A stretch of 10,021 nucleotides of DNA from an uncultured Oscillospiraceae bacterium. Its GTDB lineage: Bacteria; Bacillota; Clostridia; Oscillospirales; Oscillospiraceae. This document shows, one piece after another, positions 6,247-10,021 of this stretch. The translations under genes were made by a program, and so were the position numbers. The DNA lies in contig CAKTXB010000058.1 of NCBI GenBank assembly GCA_934630555.1, positions 1-10,021 of the forward strand. The letters run 5' to 3'. The first letter of the stretch is position 1, and each line of letters opens with the position of its first letter. Below the pieces are notes generated by a model that made no database searches, had not been told where the DNA came from, and worked only from the letters and a program-made list of their open reading frames with translations.

Positions 6247-7356
6247 AAAAAACTGATCGCATTGCTTCTGGCTGTTGTGATGCTTCTCGGCCTCGTGGCC
6301 TGCGCATCCACTGCCAACACCGAAGCTCCCGCAGAACAGACCCCCGCGACCCAGACTCCTGCAGAAACCACCCCCGAAGAGACCCCGGCTGAATCGACCA
6401 AAGACACAGCAGCCGATGCCGCAAAGAAAGATTATAAGATCGGCGTTTCCATCATGGAGCTGACCGCTTACACCTGGTATCAGGGCGTTATTGACGGCTG
6501 CAACAACTGGATGGCAGATCACGGCGAGGAATACGGCGTGAACTTCACCTTTGATTTTGAAGATTCCCGCTCCGATGTGCAGACGATGCTGACCAATGTG
6601 GAAAACATGATCGCGGCCGGCTCGGATGGCATTATCCTCTTCCCGGCTGACGCCTCCTCCGCGATCCCCACCATGAAGGAAAACGTCGCGAACGGCATCC
6701 CGTTTGTGATCGGCGACTACGCACAGGAATATACCAATGAATCCGACAAGGTCTGGTCCACGTTCGTCGGCCACGACATGAAGGCGCTCGGCGTCAAGGC
6801 CGGCGAAGTGGCAGTCGAATATCTCAAGACGCTGGGCAAGGATGACCCGGTCTGCCTGTACATCAGCGTTCCTACCTCCGGTCAGGTTTCTCAGGACCGT
6901 TATGACGGCTTTGCCGAAACCGTCCTGGCAGCCTTCCCGAACGCCAAGATCATTGACGAAGGCGACACCGGCGCGCACAACCGTGACTCCGCGCAGACCC
7001 TCGTTGAGAACGTCCTGCAGCGTGAAAGTGTGATCGACGTTGTCTGCGGCCACAACGACGCAGAAGTCGTCGGCGCTTACAATGCAGCTGTCGCACAGGG
7101 CCGCACCGAGATCAAGTTCATCGGCATTGCCGGCGATATTGACGTTCTGACCTGGATCCAGAACGGCACGGATGCATGGCTTGGCGAAGTGCTGCAGGAT
7201 CCCGTCGTGCTTGGTTATCAGGCAACGGACGCCATGTACCATGCGCTGGTGCTGGGCGAGACCCTGCCCGACAAGTATGATCTTCCCGAACCCGAAGCCA
7301 TCACGCCCGCCAACATCGGCGACTATGCATGGCAGGATTGGGGCTGGCTTGGCTAA
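6244..7356 (+). CDS. Sugar ABC transporter substrate-binding lipoprotein (RbsB-like, periplasmic-binding-protein type 1)
   Basis: This 370-residue protein is the extracytoplasmic sugar receptor of an RbsA/MglA-type ABC transporter. Residues 1-20 are a lipoprotein signal (MKK, hydrophobic core, lipobox LVAC with Cys20 as the lipid-anchored residue). Residues about 21-62 are a Thr/Pro/Glu/Ala-rich linker with repeated TPAE-like units that would lift the domain from the membrane. The binding domain follows from about 66 (YKIGVSIMELTAYTWYQGVI) and shows family hallmarks: MIAAGSDGIILFPADASSAIPTM, FVGHDMKALGVKAGE, SQDRYDGFAET, DVVCGHNDAEVVGAYNA and FIGIAGDIDVLTWI. Which sugar it binds cannot be read from the sequence; ribose, galactose and autoinducer-2 receptors share this fold. 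It is transcribed with the upstream hydrolase (no terminator between) and the downstream glycoside-hydrolase-like gene and ATPase gene. Confidence 0.93.
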   Translation: MKKLIALLLAVVMLLGLVACASTANTEAPAEQTPATQTPAETTPEETPAESTKDTAADAAKKDYKIGVSIMELTAYTWYQGVIDGCNNWMADHGEEYGVNFTFDFEDSRSDVQTMLTNVENMIAAGSDGIILFPADASSAIPTMKENVANGIPFVIGDYAQEYTNESDKVWSTFVGHDMKALGVKAGEVAVEYLKTLGKDDPVCLYISVPTSGQVSQDRYDGFAETVLAAFPNAKIIDEGDTGAHNRDSAQTLVENVLQRESVIDVVCGHNDAEVVGAYNAAVAQGRTEIKFIGIAGDIDVLTWIQNGTDAWLGEVLQDPVVLGYQATDAMYHALVLGETLPDKYDLPEPEAITPANIGDYAWQDWGWLG

Positions 7357-7367
7357 GGCGATCTAGT

Positions 7368-7381
7368 CTGCCGAAAGGCAG
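7368..7381 (+). repeat. Small GAAA-tetraloop hairpin after the binding-protein gene
   Basis: A five-bp stem ctgcc/ggcag encloses a GAAA loop, a very stable RNA tetraloop, 11 bases after the stop of the binding-protein gene. No T-run follows. Together with the larger hairpin at 7406-7437 it may block 3' exonucleases. Confidence 0.5.
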
Positions 7382-7405
7382 CCGAAACAACGTGCAACGC
7401 AGGAA

Positions 7406-7437
7406 AGCTAGTTGGGGAGCTTGCTCCCCAACCAGCT
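7406..7437 (+). repeat. Long intergenic hairpin between binding-protein and glycoside-hydrolase-like genes
   Basis: A perfect 10-bp stem (7411-7420 with 7423-7432) is extended past one mismatch by agct pairs (7406-7409 with 7434-7437). No run of Ts follows, so it looks less like a terminator than like the mRNA-stabilising hairpins found after binding-protein genes (for example malE), which keep the binding protein in excess over downstream products. The stem ends 12 bases before the GGAGG of the next gene. Confidence 0.75.
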
Positions 7438-7459
7438 CTTCGGATTTTGGAGGAATAAG

Positions 7460-9547
7460 ATGATTCTATTACTGCCCGAGGCAAAACACGTCGTAGAAAA
7501 GCAGGGCCGGACGCAGGTGTTCCGTGCTATGCGCTTTCCTGACAATGCAGCCGGAAACGAAGCGCTTGCACTGGCGCGCCTGCGTTTCTGGAATCGTAAG
7601 GACATCACGCTTGATACTGCGGCAAACAGCAATGCGCTGTCTGTTCGGATCGTACCGGAGCTTCCGAAAAAGCAGGTGGATGATCCCGCGCTGTATGCAA
7701 AGCAGGGTTACTGCCTCGATATTTCGCAAGCTGAGTTGACGATCTATTATGCGCACCGGGCCGGTCTGATCCATGCGCTGACCTCCGTAAAACAGCTTCT
7801 GAGCAAATGTGATGGCGGCTACACACTGCCGCTGTGTGAGATCACCGATTATCCCTCGCTTGAGACCCGCGCGATCGCCCAAACCTTCTCCTGGTATGCT
7901 GGCTATGGCCGCCTTGGCTTTGACAGCCAGCTGTGGGGCTATGAGGAATGGGTCGAATATCTGAATATCTGTCTGGATAACAAGATCAATCAGTTTAACC
8001 TTGTAATGTACGGCTATTGGCCGTTTGATATGCCCGGCTATCCGGAAACATCGCTTCGCGATGTGCCGATGAAAATTTGGAATGCCGAAAACCGCCGCTG
8101 GCTGACCGTGCGCTATACGCATCCGAATCTGGAAGAGCCGTTCCTCGACAAATTCATTGCGCTTGCCCATCAGCTCGAGGTCAAAATTTTTGCCTATGTC
8201 GGCCTGAACTCCTACAATGGAGCCTACAGCATCAAGCATCCCGAAGCCAGGATGAAACCGCCTGCACGGCAGGGCTTCCTGAATGACTTTGACTCGCTTT
8301 GCCTCAGTTACCCCGGCACGCGGGAATATATTCTGGAATCCATGCGGCAGATCGCCCGCCTGGGCTTTGACGGCTACACGCTGGAGGAAAGTGAAGAGGG
8401 CTTCTGGTTCTGTGAATGCGACGAATGCCGCCGCAAGTATCACGCGGTGACCAAAACACCCGGCGAAGCAAAGCACATGGCCAATATGGAGCTGCTCAAC
8501 CAGATCTTTGAAGCCGTACACGAGATCAATCCTGACGCTGTGATCGGCATCCGCGCGTTCCGGCAGCCGCCACTGGAAAAAGATCCGGCGTTTTTGAAGC
8601 ACTGTGTCGAATCCATGCCCAAGGACATCAAGCTCTTCTGGGCGCCCGGCCTGTATGTGCCGGAAGGAGAGTTCGACAAGTGGTGCGATGCGTTCGGAAA
8701 AGACAACATCTGGGGGCGCGACACCGAATCCAACTCCATCACCTCCACCATGGGCCGTCTGTACCGTACCTTCAAGAGCAACATGCTCCGTTATGAGGAC
8801 GAGGCAAACGAGCAGGTCATTGAAACGGATATTCGCCAGCATAAGGGCAGTGTTGCCCGCGGCGTGCATGGGATCAATGGCTTTATGTTTGAATGGTACG
8901 GCCTGCCCATGCACCTGTTTGCGCACGGCAACTACGGCTGGGGCTCGCAGATGGAGGAAGAGGAATTCTATCAGGAAGCGTGCCGGCTGAATTTCGGCGA
9001 TCTGGCGGACGATGTGCTGTATGTGATGAAAAACATGCTCACCATTCACGAAAGCCAGATCCCGCTCTACACCACGCCGTTCCCGTTCCAGAAAAACAAG
9101 GTCTGCGAAGACGACGTGCCCACCATTCTTGCGGCCAAGAAGCGTCATCCCGAGCTGATGGCGATCATCCGGCATTTGCAGCTCAGAGCCTACAGCGATC
9201 CGGAGCTGCGCCCCTGGCTGCCGCATTTTGACCGCTGGAGCAATGCGGAACGCAGAAACGACATCATTTACGATATGGCGCTGGCCTCGCTCCGGTATGA
9301 ACGGGAGACCGATCCCGACAAGAAAGACGCCATTCTGGATGAGATCCTTGATTTGAATGAACGGGATTTTGACATCGTGAAAGAAATGTTCTTTGACATC
9401 AATCCCGTTCGTCAGACCGGCGTCGGCAGCTGTATGTTCCCATATCACGAAATGAAACGACTCATCCACAACATCAGAGATCCGCAGCACCCCGACGATC
9501 AGATCATCTGCTCGGGCGTGGAAGCGCTCGGCTGGCTGTGGTTATAA
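7460..9547 (+). CDS. Glycoside-hydrolase-like protein (GH20b-like N-terminal domain plus TIM-barrel-like core), specificity unknown
   Basis: This 695-residue cytoplasmic protein has no signal peptide. Residues about 84-112 (YCLDISQAELTIYYAHRAGLIHALTSVKQLL) and the following YTLPLCEITDYPSLETRA resemble the small alpha/beta domain that precedes catalytic barrels in GH20 hexosaminidases, GH67 glucuronidases and relatives. A likely TIM barrel follows, with WVEYLNICLDNKINQFNLVMYGYW, an acidic stretch GYTLEESEEGFWF (Glu309, Glu310, Glu312, Glu313) and, directly after, C318-E-C320-D-E-C323, a cysteine-rich motif like the one seen in barrel proteins of the glucuronidase/DUF4838 type. The last ~200 residues look helical. 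I cannot assign a family or substrate; catalytic residues are guesses. ATG 7460 is chosen because GGAGG (7449-7453) lies six bases upstream; the in-frame TTG at 7412 falls within the hairpin. It probably processes the transported sugar conjugate. Confidence 0.75.
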   Translation: MILLLPEAKHVVEKQGRTQVFRAMRFPDNAAGNEALALARLRFWNRKDITLDTAANSNALSVRIVPELPKKQVDDPALYAKQGYCLDISQAELTIYYAHRAGLIHALTSVKQLLSKCDGGYTLPLCEITDYPSLETRAIAQTFSWYAGYGRLGFDSQLWGYEEWVEYLNICLDNKINQFNLVMYGYWPFDMPGYPETSLRDVPMKIWNAENRRWLTVRYTHPNLEEPFLDKFIALAHQLEVKIFAYVGLNSYNGAYSIKHPEARMKPPARQGFLNDFDSLCLSYPGTREYILESMRQIARLGFDGYTLEESEEGFWFCECDECRRKYHAVTKTPGEAKHMANMELLNQIFEAVHEINPDAVIGIRAFRQPPLEKDPAFLKHCVESMPKDIKLFWAPGLYVPEGEFDKWCDAFGKDNIWGRDTESNSITSTMGRLYRTFKSNMLRYEDEANEQVIETDIRQHKGSVARGVHGINGFMFEWYGLPMHLFAHGNYGWGSQMEEEEFYQEACRLNFGDLADDVLYVMKNMLTIHESQIPLYTTPFPFQKNKVCEDDVPTILAAKKRHPELMAIIRHLQLRAYSDPELRPWLPHFDRWSNAERRNDIIYDMALASLRYERETDPDKKDAILDEILDLNERDFDIVKEMFFDINPVRQTGVGSCMFPYHEMKRLIHNIRDPQHPDDQIICSGVEALGWLWL

Positions 9548-9548
9548 A

Positions 9549-9567
9549 AAGGAGGCTGAGCGCCATT
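9549..9567 (+). promoter_or_regulatory. Strong ribosome binding site placed for an ATT start codon
   Basis: AAGGAGG at 9549-9555 is a near-perfect anti-16S match, immediately after the stop of the upstream gene. Nine bases later the transporter-ATPase frame has ATT (9565-9567). The first conventional start in that frame, GTG at 9586, is 30 bases away with no site of its own. An ATG at 9575 is in another frame and yields only 14 codons. Confidence 0.6.
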
Positions 9568-10021
9568 AACACGAATGTTAACACCGTGTCCGAAACACGC
9601 ACACCGCTGGTCGAAGTAAAAAACTGCACCATGGAGTTTCCCGGTGTCAGAGCATTGTCCGACGTGGATTTTACGCTGATGCCCGGAGAATGCCACGTGC
9701 TCGTCGGCGAAAACGGCGCAGGCAAATCAACGCTGTCCAAGTGCATCACCGGTGAAAACCGCATGACAAAGGGCGAACTCTACATCAAAGGTGAAAAAAT
9801 CGACCTTGGGACCTACGGCATCCGGGAATCGCAGCGCCGCGGCGTCGCGATCGTTCATCAGGAATTTACGCTGATGGAGGATATGACCGGTGTAGAAAAT
9901 CTGTTTATCGGCCGTTATGAAAAAAAGGCAGGCATTTTCGTCGACTGGAAAGCGCTTGACCGCCGGGCGGCGCAGATCATGGAGTTTTTGCAGTGCGATG
10001 TCAACCTGAACGTGCCGGTCA
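9565..10021 (+). CDS. Sugar ABC transporter ATP-binding protein (RbsA/MglA type), 5' part only
   Basis: The window ends inside this gene. The visible ~152 residues are the first nucleotide-binding domain of a sugar-importer ATPase: PLVEVKNCTMEFPGVRALSD, Walker A GENGAGKST, the Q-loop region VAIVHQEFTLMEDMTGVENL, and FIGRYEKKAG. RbsA/MglA-type ATPases carry two such domains in one ~500-residue chain; only the first is seen. It powers import of the sugar caught by the lipoprotein encoded two genes upstream, and a permease gene should follow. The start is uncertain. ATT 9565 fits the strong ribosome binding site; GTG 9586 gives a more usual N-terminus (MSETRTPLVEVK) but has no site. A 5-bp hairpin (ttaac 9566-9570, gttaa 9577-9581) lies between. 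The 17-base gap to the upstream gene indicates one operon. Confidence 0.9.
   Translation, partial: MNTNVNTVSETRTPLVEVKNCTMEFPGVRALSDVDFTLMPGECHVLVGENGAGKSTLSKCITGENRMTKGELYIKGEKIDLGTYGIRESQRRGVAIVHQEFTLMEDMTGVENLFIGRYEKKAGIFVDWKALDRRAAQIMEFLQCDVNLNVPV

Noticed and set aside
5162..7242. Two ~350-codon minus-strand open frames opposite the hydrolase and the sugar-binding protein genes
   Set aside because: Both lie opposite clearly recognised genes and show no domain features; one reads through the reverse complement of a lipoprotein signal.
7412..7459. TTG at 7412 as the start of the glycoside-hydrolase-like gene
   Set aside because: It lies inside the stem of a hairpin without a ribosome binding site; ATG 7460 has GGAGG at ideal distance.
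7469..9490. A 673-codon open frame on the minus strand, almost fully opposite the glycoside-hydrolase-like gene
   Set aside because: Its protein has no recognisable motifs, and codon structure in the sense gene naturally leaves the opposite frame free of stops in GC-rich DNA. The plus-strand gene has a proper ribosome binding site and a coherent fold pattern.
9575..9619. ATG at 9575 as the start of the transporter ATPase
   Set aside because: It is out of frame with the ATPase and hits TAA after 14 codons.
1..10021. CRISPR arrays, tRNA or rRNA genes, insertion sequences, attachment sites and phage defence genes
   Set aside because: No direct repeat-spacer pattern, cloverleaf, transposase, integrase or terminal repeats were seen on reading both strands.

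Overview
The window looks like a chromosomal segment of a moderately GC-rich Firmicute, most likely a Clostridia/Oscillospiraceae-type gut bacterium. The reasons are a transketolase split into two subunit genes, strong GGAGG-type ribosome binding sites, a Firmicute-style lipoprotein signal on the sugar-binding protein, and compact intrinsic terminators. The taxonomic call is inference from style, not from a marker gene.

Left part (1-2170): the end of the transketolase N-terminal subunit gene, the complete C-terminal subunit gene, a hairpin and terminator, then rsmG (16S rRNA m7G527 methyltransferase). A strong terminator that can work in both directions closes rsmG and also serves the convergent regulator gene. 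This part is housekeeping.

Right part (2171-10021): a sugar-type catabolic and uptake locus built around a divergent promoter region. Leftward runs a 742-residue regulator joining a LacI-type DNA-binding head and LacI-type sensor domain to a complete extracellular-solute-binding-protein-like (MalE-type) domain, with no signal peptide. Rightward runs an operon of at least five genes: a small Anabaena-sensory-rhodopsin-transducer (ASRT) family protein; a cytoplasmic class C beta-lactamase-fold serine hydrolase; an RbsB-type sugar-binding lipoprotein; a 695-residue glycoside-hydrolase-like protein of unrecognised specificity; and the start of an RbsA/MglA-type ATPase cut by the window end. The permease should follow outside the window.

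Proposed working model (inference): an unknown glycan or glycoside enters through the RbsB/RbsA-type transporter. The two cytoplasmic hydrolases process it. The LacI-SBP fusion and possibly the ASRT protein sense the sugar or a breakdown product inside the cell. The most unusual points are the fusion regulator, the ASRT protein in a sugar locus with no rhodopsin gene in view, a perfect 17-bp inverted repeat inside the hydrolase gene, and an ATPase gene whose ribosome binding site points to an ATT start codon.
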